From JBBDIJ01 sp040880485 (lineage in GTDB: Bacteria; Bacteroidota; Rhodothermia; Balneolales; Balneolaceae): a stretch of 64,000 nucleotides of DNA. This document shows, one piece after another, positions 1 to 9,400 of this stretch. The notes under the pieces are model-generated. The model searched no databases and was not told the DNA's origin. It saw only the letters and a list, made by a program, of their open reading frames with translations. The first letter of the stretch is position 1. Every line of letters starts with the position of its first letter. Location: NCBI GenBank assembly GCA_040880485.1, contig JBBDIJ010000022.1, positions 1 through 64,000 of the forward strand, read 5' to 3'. The position numbers and the translations under genes were made by a program.

Positions 1-1503
1 ATCAGCTTTTTTAAACAACTCAAGGAGGATGGCGTGACAGATATTGATCAACGAATTCTGCAAGGAACAAGGCAACGATTGCGGCCTGTACTTTTGACCG
101 CAATCACAGATGCGCTCGGCTTTCTGCCTATGGCGTTGTCAACTTCAGCCGGAGCGGAAGTACAGCGCCCGCTGGCTACGGTAGTCATTGGAGGTCTTAT
201 ATCGGCTACCCTGCTGACTTTAGTGGTACTTCCGGTTTTATATCGCATCTTTGATGAGAAGACCACCTGGAGTTTCAGGTCTCCCAAAATAGCCGCACCC
301 GTAATTTTGTGTATCGGCTTAATGCTTGGAGCCAATACGAATGCATTTGCACAATCGGATTCACAACTCACGCTGGATGGAGCCATTGAATCGGCGCTGC
401 AAAACAATCTGAACATACAGGCGGCCTCTGAGCGGGTGCGAAGTCAGCGAGCTCTGAGTCGCTCCCGGATTGATATCGGTGATACCGAATTCTTCTATTC
501 CCGAAGCGAATTTGATCCGGATCAAAATATTGGGGTGGAATCCTTTGGCATCAGCCAGGAACTTCCGTTTCCTACCGAGTTTGTCAATCAGCGCAAGGTG
601 GGTAATGCAGAAGTCAACCTGCAAAAAGCCGGATTGAACCTGACCAAAGCTGAGCTTATTAAAAGAGTTCGAAAGGCCTATTACCAAGTGGCCTTCGGGC
701 ATCAACAACTCCAAATATTGAATGAGCTGAGTGACATTTATCAGCAATTCATTGAGGCTGCACAACTCAGATACGAAACCGGGGAAGCCGGAAAACTGGA
801 ACTGACCGGTGCACGGTCCCGCTACCAGAATATAGAGGCCGAACGGATGAAGACCGAATCGAATCTGGGACAGTATTACTCAGAACTTCGCAGATGGACC
901 TATGCCGCTGATTCGATTCAGGTCGAAGAAGCCTCGCTGGAACAGCTTGCTCAGGAATTCCTTAACGGCATGAATGGAAGTAGTCCAAGTGCAAATCCCG
1001 GACTTAGTTACCTGCAAGAGCAATCAGAAGTAGCAGAAGCCGAACTGGGCCTTCAACGCTCGCAGTGGCTCCCCGACCTCAACCTGCAATACAAAAGGCA
1101 GGAAGTTGCCGGAACCGGTGGATTCTATGGCTTCCATGTTGGATTGAAAATTCCGTTGTGGTTTACCGCGCAGCATCAGCGGTCAAAAGCGGCAAGGCTG
1201 GAATCAAAGGCTCTGTCTATGGAGGTTCAGGATTACCGGTTTGAGCTGCAATCCCGCACCGATCAGCTTCGGTCTAAATTAAAGCAGCTTAAAGTCCAGG
1301 TGGAATTCTACCAAAACCAGCAGAATGACTTAGCCGAAGAGCTGATGAAGACGGCACAAAAAAGTTTCGAAGGTGGCGAGATCAATTATGTAACGTATGT
1401 AAACTATCTGGATGAGGCCTCCGAAATCAAACAAAATTACCAGCAGGTACTGCTTGAATACCTGCACCAAGTTGCTGAATGGCAATACCTGAACGGACAA
1501 TAA
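1..1503 (+). CDS. CusA/CzcA-type heavy-metal RND pump fused to a TolC-like outer-membrane factor (C-terminal part, 5' truncated)
   Basis: The reading frame is open from base 1, so the gene starts upstream of the window; the GTG at 34 is internal. The first ~85 codons are the end of an RND inner-membrane pump: the stretch [10 protein letters not shown], then [20 protein letters not shown], then a last membrane helix ending [11 protein letters not shown] are hallmarks of the CusA/CzcA family. After a short linker and a hydrophobic segment ending NAFAQ, about 390 residues form an outer-membrane efflux (TolC/CzcC) domain with long helices and the repeat start [14 protein letters not shown]. Pump and channel fused in one chain is a known arrangement in Bacteroidota and would export metal cations such as Cu, Zn, Co or Cd. 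The adaptor gene follows 32 bases downstream, so this is an operon. The metal cannot be told from this fragment. Confidence 0.9.
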   Translation: MSFFKQLKEDGVTDIDQRILQGTRQRLRPVLLTAITDALGFLPMALSTSAGAEVQRPLATVVIGGLISATLLTLVVLPVLYRIFDEKTTWSFRSPKIAAPVILCIGLMLGANTNAFAQSDSQLTLDGAIESALQNNLNIQAASERVRSQRALSRSRIDIGDTEFFYSRSEFDPDQNIGVESFGISQELPFPTEFVNQRKVGNAEVNLQKAGLNLTKAELIKRVRKAYYQVAFGHQQLQILNELSDIYQQFIEAAQLRYETGEAGKLELTGARSRYQNIEAERMKTESNLGQYYSELRRWTYAADSIQVEEASLEQLAQEFLNGMNGSSPSANPGLSYLQEQSEVAEAELGLQRSQWLPDLNLQYKRQEVAGTGGFYGFHVGLKIPLWFTAQHQRSKAARLESKALSMEVQDYRFELQSRTDQLRSKLKQLKVQVEFYQNQQNDLAEELMKTAQKSFEGGEINYVTYVNYLDEASEIKQNYQQVLLEYLHQVAEWQYLNGQ

Positions 1504-1535
1504 AAACGAATTTCAAATACCTAAAAAACACCCTC

Positions 1536-2765
1536 ATGAAATCATTCAATTATATTACCCTTGTATTTAGCCTCTTTGGATTATTGTTCCTATCTGCCTG
1601 TGGCGGTGGAGAACCTGCCCACGAAGAAGATCATGCTGAAGAGGAAGAGCACTCAGAGAATACTCTTTCGGTTGAACTCAGCGAACAGCAAATGGAAGCC
1701 GTAGGCATTGAGATCGGCGGATTTTCGTATCTGCCACTTAAAAACACGGTAAAAGCCAACGGGATGCTTGAGCTTCCCCCGCAAAAAAAAGGAACTATTA
1801 GTGCGCTGGTAGCCGGACAGGTTTCGAATATCAATGTGATCGAAGGCGATCGCGTTGAGGCCGGGGATGTGCTTGCCATAATTGAAGATCCGGGCATTAT
1901 CACCATGCAACAAGAATTCATCGAAGCTAGCGAACAACGTAATTACCTGAAGCAGGATTATGAGCGCAAGAAAAGGTTGCTTGATGAAGGCGTAGGTTCT
2001 CAGCGGGAATTCCAGGAAAGCGCCTCACGGTACCGTTCAAATGAAGCCCGAATTTCAGGATTACGATCCAAGCTCGAACTGCTGGGACTGAATCCTCAAA
2101 GGGTTTTGGAAGGTGACATCAGCTCTTCCGTGCCGGTTCGCTCTCCGCTGGATGGGTTTGTTCGTGTAGTAGAAGTCAATACAGGAAGCTACATCACTCC
2201 CGGAAAGCATATGTTTGAGGTAGTGGACAATAGCGAGCTGCATATCGATCTGATGGTTTATGAAAAAGATTTGCACCGGGTAAAGGAAGGTCAGAAGCTT
2301 TATTTCAGGTATGCCAATCAGCCCACTTCTGATTTATATGAAGGTGAAATCTTTGCGGTTGGTAAAGCTTTTGAACAAAATCCGAAAGCCGTACGCGTGC
2401 ACGCTCATCTGATAGAGAAACAATCCAACTTGCTGCCGGGCATGTACGTGGAAGCTATGATCGTGACCGACAATGAAACTGTTCTTTCGCTACCGGAACA
2501 AGCAGTTGTTTCAGATGGAGGCCAGTCTTATATCTTTGTGGTTGAAGAAGAACACACTGATGTTGAGCAGGCATCTGACTCCGGGGAGCAGGAACATCAT
2601 GGAACCCATTTAAAAGCCGTACCCGTAATGACCGGAACAATTGAAGAAGGTTATGTTGAAATTCGTCTGCTTGAAGAAGTAAATGAAGAAAGTCAGGTAG
2701 TTACCAAAGGAGCCTTCTTTGTGTTATCAGAAATGCGTAAAGGTGAAGGTGGGCATGGTCATTGA
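1536..2765 (+). CDS. RND efflux periplasmic adaptor (membrane fusion) lipoprotein, CusB/CzcB type
   Basis: Adaptor that would bridge the inner-membrane pump and the outer-membrane channel of a tripartite metal exporter. I chose the ATG at 1536 because it opens directly into a lipoprotein signal (hydrophobic run, lipobox LSAC followed by GGG); an upstream in-frame ATG at 1479 would overlap the pump gene and bury the signal. After the lipobox there is a His/Asp/Glu-rich tail (residues ~20-40, EEDHAEEEEHSE) and the protein ends GEGGHGH, both suited to loose metal binding. The middle has the biotinyl-lipoyl half-motifs (GQVSNINVIEGDRVEAGDVLA and SPLDGFVRVVEVNTGSYI), flanking a coiled-coil hairpin, and then a beta-barrel. 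It is probably co-transcribed with the pump. The substrate metal is not determined. Confidence 0.9.
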   Translation: MKSFNYITLVFSLFGLLFLSACGGGEPAHEEDHAEEEEHSENTLSVELSEQQMEAVGIEIGGFSYLPLKNTVKANGMLELPPQKKGTISALVAGQVSNINVIEGDRVEAGDVLAIIEDPGIITMQQEFIEASEQRNYLKQDYERKKRLLDEGVGSQREFQESASRYRSNEARISGLRSKLELLGLNPQRVLEGDISSSVPVRSPLDGFVRVVEVNTGSYITPGKHMFEVVDNSELHIDLMVYEKDLHRVKEGQKLYFRYANQPTSDLYEGEIFAVGKAFEQNPKAVRVHAHLIEKQSNLLPGMYVEAMIVTDNETVLSLPEQAVVSDGGQSYIFVVEEEHTDVEQASDSGEQEHHGTHLKAVPVMTGTIEEGYVEIRLLEEVNEESQVVTKGAFFVLSEMRKGEGGHGH

Positions 2766-3094
2766 TGTTTATTAGAAAGGCAGTCCTTCACAGGTTTAAA
2801 TGATTTAATAATTTCCGGCAAACAAAACTTTCATTTCCTTTCTGTTTACGCACTTAAAGGAAAACGAAAATCTACGCCTAATGATCAATAAAGTGCAATT
2901 AAACGCAATGAAGTGAACAGTTACAATTTCTTCCGGGTGTACAACCCGACGTACTCCCTGTATCGCTATACATATCCGGGCGGATGCGGAATGTAACACC
3001 GAAATTCCGTCCGGCGATTCTCTCTGTATATTTTTTGTAAATTAATGTAAAAGTTTTTGCATGTTTAAACAAAGTGAATGAACGGCCGGCCATC
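2766..3094. other. Intergenic region, no gene recognised
   Basis: About 330 bases between the end of the efflux adaptor and the end of acs, which converge on it. It is more AT-rich than the flanking genes. I see a small hairpin CGGGT-GTACA-ACCCG at 2934-2948 and the palindrome GGCCGGCC at 3083-3090 just past the acs stop, but no stem followed by a U-tract that I would call a terminator. Short open frames here have no recognisable product. Confidence 0.5.
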
Positions 3095-4993
3095 TCAGAC
3101 CGCTTTTCCGCTCTTGATCTCCTCTACCACCGAGGGGTCCAGTAGGGTAGAGACATCGCCGATATTTTCGATATCCTTCTCTGCCACCTTGCGCAATATC
3201 CGGCGCATGATCTTGCCGGATCGTGTTTTGGGCAGCCCTGGAACCACCTGAATCATATCCGGTTTGGCGATGGGCCCGATGATTTTCGTGACAACATCCT
3301 GGATCTCCTTTTTAAAAGTCGCTGCGTTGGCGGGGTCCTTCTCGCAGATCATATAGGCATAGATTCCCTGACCCTTGATGTCATGTGGATAACCTACAAC
3401 GGCCGACTCAACCACATCGGGATGTTCGTTGATCGCATTCTCGATCTCCGCCGTTCCCAGCCGGTGTCCGGAGACGTTCAGAACGTCATCTACACGTCCA
3501 GTGATTCTGTAGTATCCATCTTCGTCCCGCCTGCAGCCATCTCCGGTAAAATAGTACCCTTTGTATGCTTTCATATAGGTCTGCAGATAGCGATCGTGAT
3601 CGCCCCATATGGTTCTTGCCAGAGCTGGCCATGGATATTTAATACAGAGATTTCCGTTTACTCCGTTCCCCTCGATCTCCTCTCCCTCTTCATCGAGCAG
3701 GGACGGTTCAACCCCTGGGAGCGGAAGCGTTGCAAAACCGGGTTTCGTGGGAGTGACGTGCGCCAGTGGAGAGATCATGATACCTCCTGTTTCGGTCTGC
3801 CACCAGGTATCTACTATGGGGCATCTCCCCCCTCCGATATGTTCATCGTACCAGCGCCAGGCCTCTTCATTAATCGGTTCGCCCACACTTCCCAACACCT
3901 TCAATGAGCTCAGGTCGTACTTTTTAACATAGCTGACATCCGACTTCATCAGTGCCCGGATAGCCGTCGGTGCGGTATAGAAATGCGTCACACCATACTT
4001 CTCTACCACTTCCCAGAAACGGCCGGCATCGGGATAGGTGGGCACACCTTCGAAAATCACTCCGGTGGCTCCGTTCAGGAGCGGACCATAGATGATATAG
4101 GAGTGTCCGGTGATCCAGCCGGCATCGGCTGTACACCAGTAGACATCCTCTTCACTCACCTGAAATACATTGCGAAAGGAGTAGCTCGTATAGACCATAT
4201 AGCCACCGACCGTATGCAATACTCCTTTGGGTTTTCCGGTTGAACCGGAGGTATAGAGAATAAAAAGCGGGTCTTCCGCATCCATCTCTACTGCGGTATG
4301 TTGCTTCGACGCATTGCGGATGAGCAGGTGCCACCACTCATCACGTCCCTCCACCCATTCGATCTCACGGTTGGTTCGCTGGCAAACAATCACACTCTCG
4401 ATGGTCGGGCAGCTCTCCACGGCTTCATCTGAAATATCCTTCAGTGGAACGTGCTTGTCTCCCCTGCGAAGCCCGTCGTTGGTAATCAGCATCTTTGCAT
4501 CACAATCCTGAATACGCTCTGAGAGAGACTGGGCAGAAAAACCTGCAAATACAATGGAGTGAACCGCTCCGATCCTGGCACAGGCCAGTGCCGAGATGAT
4601 GAGTTCAGGCGTCATGGCCATGTAGATACAGACTCTGTCGCCCTTCTCTATTCCCCTGGACTCCAGCACATTGGCAAATCGACAGACATCTTCATGCAGC
4701 TGGCGGTAGGTAATGGTCCGCCGGAAGCTGTCCGGATGGTTCGGCTCAAAGATAAATGCGGTCTTGTTCCCGATTGTATTCAGATGTCGGTCGATCGCAT
4801 TTTCCGTGATGTTCAGCTTGCCACCCTCAAACCACTTGACGTCCCCCTTCTCAAAGGAGCCGCTGTGGGCACGGTCCCATCTCTTTCTCCAGTAAAAGGT
4901 TCCCGCTTCATGCTCCCAAAATGCAAGGCGGTCTTTACGACTCTCATCATAGACCTCCCTGTACTGCTCCATAGACTGGATATTCAACCACAT
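3095..4993 (-). CDS. acs: Acetyl-CoA synthetase (AMP-forming)
   Basis: Converts acetate, ATP and CoA to acetyl-CoA, AMP and pyrophosphate in the cytosol. It is a full-length ANL-superfamily enzyme: N-terminal ACAS domain (QYREVYDESRKDRLAFWEHEA), the phosphate loop YTSGSTGKPKGVLHT, the adenine-binding WWQTETGG, the hinge region YFTGDGCRRDEDGYY and the C-terminal KTRSGKIMRR, whose lysine is the usual acetylation/catalytic lysine. I set the start at the ATG at 4993 (632 aa); an in-frame TTG at 5044 adds 17 residues. Neither has a clear Shine-Dalgarno, and family alignment from memory fits the ATG. It lies 96 bases downstream of the ECF sigma factor gene on the same strand and may share its transcript. 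Confidence 0.97.
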   Translation of the reverse strand: MWLNIQSMEQYREVYDESRKDRLAFWEHEAGTFYWRKRWDRAHSGSFEKGDVKWFEGGKLNITENAIDRHLNTIGNKTAFIFEPNHPDSFRRTITYRQLHEDVCRFANVLESRGIEKGDRVCIYMAMTPELIISALACARIGAVHSIVFAGFSAQSLSERIQDCDAKMLITNDGLRRGDKHVPLKDISDEAVESCPTIESVIVCQRTNREIEWVEGRDEWWHLLIRNASKQHTAVEMDAEDPLFILYTSGSTGKPKGVLHTVGGYMVYTSYSFRNVFQVSEEDVYWCTADAGWITGHSYIIYGPLLNGATGVIFEGVPTYPDAGRFWEVVEKYGVTHFYTAPTAIRALMKSDVSYVKKYDLSSLKVLGSVGEPINEEAWRWYDEHIGGGRCPIVDTWWQTETGGIMISPLAHVTPTKPGFATLPLPGVEPSLLDEEGEEIEGNGVNGNLCIKYPWPALARTIWGDHDRYLQTYMKAYKGYYFTGDGCRRDEDGYYRITGRVDDVLNVSGHRLGTAEIENAINEHPDVVESAVVGYPHDIKGQGIYAYMICEKDPANAATFKKEIQDVVTKIIGPIAKPDMIQVVPGLPKTRSGKIMRRILRKVAEKDIENIGDVSTLLDPSVVEEIKSGKAV

Positions 4994-5089
4994 GGCACTT
5001 TCATTTAATTCCCGTTGTAATGTCTTACGGGCGTAAAGTGACAAGCCGGCACGGAAAAAGCAAACCGCGATTGTACGGGGTTGAACCGG

Positions 5090-5647
5090 TCAGGACGAAG
5101 ATTTTCGCTTCACACAGTCGTGAAGCCGGCTGGTAATTCTCGATTTCCGGGTACGGCTGTTGGCGTGGCTGATTCCAAAACGTGTCGCGGCAACCTGCGT
5201 ATCGGCGTCCGGGTGCGCCAGATACCATGTAATAAACTCTCTTGCTTCCCCATCCAGCTCCTGAAGACACTCTTCAAGTATTCTTTGGCGCTCTTCATCC
5301 AGCAGCCGCTCCACCTGCTGCGCCGGTTCGATAAGGTTTGAATAGGGCTCTTCAAGATGATCAAAACGCTGCATCCCCCTGCTCACACGAAAATATTCGT
5401 TTCGGGCTGATGTAAGAAAATAGCTGAAGATCGTTTTCGGATCACGAATCTTCCCATCACGAATACGCTCAAAGACGGCCAGAAAGGCTTGATGAGCACA
5501 CTCTTCCGCCTCGCTTTCCGGTGCGCCGAGAACCACTGTCAGATAATCCTTCAACCGCCATATCACCTCCTTTAGCAGCTCATTGGCTCTCTTCTCATCC
5601 CCCTGTTCAAGGGCGGTTACAAGTTCGGAATAATCATCTTTAGGCAC
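5090..5647 (-). CDS. ECF-type RNA polymerase sigma factor
   Basis: A 185-aa protein with the two-domain layout of extracytoplasmic-function sigma factors. Region 2 covers residues ~25-95 (EEVIWRLKDYL, then AEECAHQAFLAVFERI, then FSYFLTSARNEYFRV, the core-binding and -10 recognition helices). After an acidic linker, region 4 covers ~125-180 with a helix-turn-helix around TQVAATRFGISHANSRTRKSR. The start is a GTG. It sits just upstream of acs on the same strand and is divergent from the lipoprotein and CHAT genes. No anti-sigma gene is adjacent; the best candidate is the TPR membrane protein at 13661-14425. The regulon is unknown. Confidence 0.85.
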   Translation of the reverse strand: MPKDDYSELVTALEQGDEKRANELLKEVIWRLKDYLTVVLGAPESEAEECAHQAFLAVFERIRDGKIRDPKTIFSYFLTSARNEYFRVSRGMQRFDHLEEPYSNLIEPAQQVERLLDEERQRILEECLQELDGEAREFITWYLAHPDADTQVAATRFGISHANSRTRKSRITSRLHDCVKRKSSS

Positions 5648-5915
5648 AGCGCAACATATGATATTCTGAGAATGGACCCGTGGCTACCGGTTCCTGGAGG
5701 GTAAGGACGAAAACGGCCCTTAAAACAACGGGCTCTCCGAGGTCAGTCGAATCTTTTTGTTGCAAAATAGGACGTTCAACCCGTAACAACAATCTGTTTT
5801 CTCCTATAGCGTCCTGTTTGAGGACGATCCTTTCAAGATCATTTACTTCATCGGAATATAGGTTTTTGCAATGTAAATGCCATTCGGGCATCACACCCGA
5901 TTCTTCCAACTGCAA
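5640..5915 (-). CDS. Possible small protein overlapping the sigma-factor start (doubtful)
   Basis: A 91-codon frame (TTG start at 5915) on the sigma-factor strand. Its TAA stop lies inside the first codons of the sigma gene, an 8-base overlap of the kind seen in coupled genes. The predicted protein has a balanced composition with beta-like stretches (ENRLLLRVERPI, EPVVLRAVFVLTLQEP) and sensible-looking codons. The frame is open upstream back to a TAG near 5948. I do not recognise it and there is no clear ribosome-binding site. It could be a genuine short gene, the remnant of a longer one, or chance. Confidence 0.3.
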   Translation of the reverse strand: MQLEESGVMPEWHLHCKNLYSDEVNDLERIVLKQDAIGENRLLLRVERPILQQKDSTDLGEPVVLRAVFVLTLQEPVATGPFSEYHMLRCA

Positions 5916-6062
5916 ATGGACGTCAAAAATGAATATAGAGTTATCAATAGACTATTTAAAAAATTTAACCTACGTTTTTTGTAACAAAACAATCGCCACT
6001 GGCTCTTGTTTTTAGTGCGAGTTATACCAAGTAAACTGTTATAAACCAAACCAGAAGTTATC

Positions 6063-6329
6063 ATGAATACAATAATTGATTTCAAAAAGATGCTTGCAAA
6101 GCTCTTTGCTCTCATTATGATGGCGGGATTTATTGCAAGTTGCGCATCTGTTACAGACGCCAATATGACGGAACTGGATGGCGATGAAGTGCCGGCCATC
6201 ATCCAGGAGGTAGATCCCGAAACTGTTTGGGGAGAAAACGGCGATGACATGGACCCGATCATTGCTCCTCCACCAGAAGATCCACCCCCACCACCACCTC
6301 CCTGCCCCGAATATCCGAACTGCTGGTAA
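6063..6329 (+). CDS. Small proline-rich lipoprotein, function unknown
   Basis: An 88-aa protein. Residues 1-27 form a lipoprotein signal with a basic N-region, a hydrophobic core (LFALIMMAGFIASC) and lipobox IASC, so it should be lipid-anchored. The mature part is acidic, then runs into a proline tract (APPPEDPPPPPPPCPE) and ends PNCW, leaving two cysteines nine residues or less from the C terminus that could pair. It is divergent from the sigma factor and directly upstream of the CHAT gene, with a strong terminator between them. I recognise no family. A short lipoprotein beside a secreted CHAT protein may be a partner or a cleavage substrate, but that is only a guess from position. Confidence 0.75.
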   Translation: MNTIIDFKKMLAKLFALIMMAGFIASCASVTDANMTELDGDEVPAIIQEVDPETVWGENGDDMDPIIAPPPEDPPPPPPPCPEYPNCW

Positions 6330-6398
6330 CACGCACATGGATGTCCGGAGTGGTAACAAATACCGCTCCGGGCCTCTCCATTTTGGAACAGGAAGGGA

Positions 6399-6425
6399 AA
6401 GAGCCGCTTTTGCGGCTCTTTTTTT
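6399..6425 (+). terminator. Rho-independent terminator between the lipoprotein and CHAT genes
   Basis: Perfect 9-bp stem AAGAGCCGC / GCGGCTCTT (6399-6407 with 6412-6420) around a four-base loop, followed by an uninterrupted T-tract to 6425. It should end transcripts of the small lipoprotein gene. The CHAT start codon is only 12 bases further on, so that gene would depend on readthrough, or on a promoter overlapping this hairpin. Confidence 0.9.
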
Positions 6426-6437
6426 ATATACTTCCGA

Positions 6438-9400
6438 ATGATTCATGCTCTCCTCATAACTCTGTTGCTTACGACACCGGATCCCGCACCGCTACAGGCC
6501 GGCGAACAGCAGGTGCAGACCTGGATGGAGGAGATCGATACGGGACTCGCCCTCTCCGAGCCGGTATGGGCGCTTCTGGAACTCATGCAGGCCGGAACAA
6601 AAGAGGAAAAGCAGGTCAGGGCAGCGGCTGCAGAAATGGGAGAAGGCTGGGCTCAACTGCTTTCCACAAGCGATAGACACCCCCACCGAGTCATACAGGG
6701 GGCATCCATCGCACTTCAGGATGAATCACTGCAGCTTTATCTTCAGCTGATCCTCCCAGGGCCCGAATTCCGACAGCCCTATCTTGACGAGTTCTACAGC
6801 CAATTCGAATCCAATGAGACGATGCGACCGCTCCTCGAGCAGATAGCCGCAGGTAAAGCGGTGTCTGCTGAGCTGATTCCCCGCGAGAGTTGGAGTATCG
6901 TCCATTTTCTTCTACTCAGGTACACCCATTACATTCAATTTGAGGATGTCGGGGAAGCCAACAGCATGATGAAAAACATGGCATTGCAGGAACTACAAAC
7001 CAATCCACCGGCCTCTGCCACAAGGCGATCTTTGCTACACGCCACTCTCATTCACCTGCTCTATACTCTACAGGAGCACAGGGTACTTGATGAGCTCTAC
7101 GAAACAGTGGTCGCTATGGAATCCTTTCCCAACATCCTTATGAAGAGAAATATCTACTGGATGCTGGACTACTCCACCTATCAGACCGGCCGGATCGACC
7201 GCAGCCTGGCCATTCAGAGAAATTATACCATCCCTCTTTCGGAATTGCTGGGCGACCAGCAGAGCCTTCACCTCCTGCTTGCCAACCACGGAGGGTATCT
7301 CTATCGGCTGGGAAACTACGCCGAAGCGAAACGGGTGTTGAATGCCACCCTGAATGAGGCGGAAGGGAATCTGGATAGCGATACCCGCTCGAATCTGTTG
7401 AACAACCTTAGCCTGATATACTATAAGACAGGAGACAATCAGAACTACATTCTTACTCAACTCGAAGCGTTAGAGCTGGCGAAGGCGCGGCAGGATATTC
7501 GGGTACAGCTCAACATCTATCGCAACCTCCATGTTTTTTACAGAAAGAATAACAATCGGGAGAGAGCCAGGGAGTATATCGAGGAGTCGGAACGGCTCGC
7601 ACGGCAGGCTGATGCCAGTAATGAGCTCTCCGCCATCTATATCTCCAGAGCGGTATTCAGTTACAGCAGCCTGAATGATTTAGAGGAGGCGGATCACTGG
7701 CTGGATCTTGCCGGGGAGATGCTCGGCGAGCTCGATGACCACCGGTTGTCGGTGCGCCTTCTTCAGGAGAGAGCCAATATCCGCTGGCAGCAGAACAGGA
7801 TTGAAGAGAGCCGAAACCTATTCCAGCAGATCAGGGAAATTGGCCTGAATAATCAGAACATGTTTGACTATCTCCACGCCCTGGCCAATCTCGCTATGTT
7901 GGAGTTGCAGGATGGCCGTTATCAATCGGCAAGGCAGCACATTCTCGAGTTCAATGCTCACGATGTATCGGTCGTCGACTTCCCCATGCTGGTACGTGCC
8001 CGCACTGCCGAGGCCTCTTTGGCCCTCCATAATGGTGAGACCGGCAGAGGACTCAGCACACTCGACCTGGTAACGGATCTGATTCTTGAAAGGGCCTCGG
8101 GGACAGCAGACCTTGAAGGCGGATACTGGCATATCGAACCGGCCTATCTGGATCATATTCAGCTCCATGCCGATATACTGATCGGGATGAACCGGTACGA
8201 GGAGGCACTTCGGCTGCTGGACCGATTCAAAACGATTAACGACGCCTCCCTCTACGACAGTCCGCTGGTTCGTATGTCCCGTTTAAGTGACACCGAACTG
8301 CTTGAACTGAACCAGATTCAGGAGGAGATTGACAGGCTTCGGAAAACCCTTCTCATAACCGGGTCAGAGGAGAGAATAGGGCTGCGCACAGATATAGCCA
8401 ATCTGGCCGCACGACGCGATATGCTCTCCGGTGTAGACCAAAAACGGCGCAGCCCATACCCCAATATGCAGGCCGTTCGAGCCAATCTGGGGAGCGACCG
8501 TTCCATCCTTCACATAACCAGGGTACTGGATCGCCTCTACCTGGCCAGGATCGAGCGTAACCATATCTCTATCCGTCCACTTCCCTTCACTGAATCGGAG
8601 GAAGAGCTTTTCGAGAGAGCCATCGTTTCTCTCAAGAGTGGTGATACGGATCTCCATCTTCTTCATGATGTCTATCGCTATCTTGAGCTGGACAAGATTG
8701 CAGCACATACACGTTCTCTGACAGTGATTCCCGACAGTTATCTCTATCAGCTCCCGCTTGACCTGTTACCTGTATTGGAACCGGCCGGAAGCCACAGTTA
8801 CGGCGGCGCAGAGTTCCTGGTCGAATCCCTTTCGGTCCGCTACCTGAACAGCCTGAAAGAGTTGTTCCAGCCTTCACCACGTACCCATTACGAGTACGAA
8901 TTTGCCGGATTCGGTATCGCTGAATTCAGGCCGGACTCCGAATTCTCACTCATGCCTCTGCCAAATGCACCCAGGGAGGTAACCTCTGTAGGTGAGGAGC
9001 TCAGCCGTTTCGCCCCACAAATTCACTTTCTGAATCAGGAAGCGACTCCAGAAGCTCTCCTTCATGCAGCACCCCGAAGCCGGGTTTTACACCTTGCCAC
9101 ACACAGCACACTCTCCGACAGCGACCCGCTCTTCTCCAGGCTCTATCTCTCTCCTGCCACAACCCCCGCCGCGGACGGTTCAGAATCTGACCTGGGAGGA
9201 GTCATCTTCGCATGGGAACTCTTCGACCTGAATCTTCAAACGGAACTCATCGTGCTGAACTCCTGCGACTCCGGTTCGGGAGAGTACCTGCAGGGAGCCG
9301 GGGTGATGGGAATCAGCCGTTCACTCAGATATGCCGGGGCGCGCAGCCTTCTTCTGAACTCCTGGGTGGTCAACGACCAGATCGCATCCCAATTTGCTAC

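Noticed and set aside
3083..3090. GGCCGGCC palindrome after acs as a terminator
   Set aside because: No loop or U-tract; an isolated eight-base palindrome is not enough.
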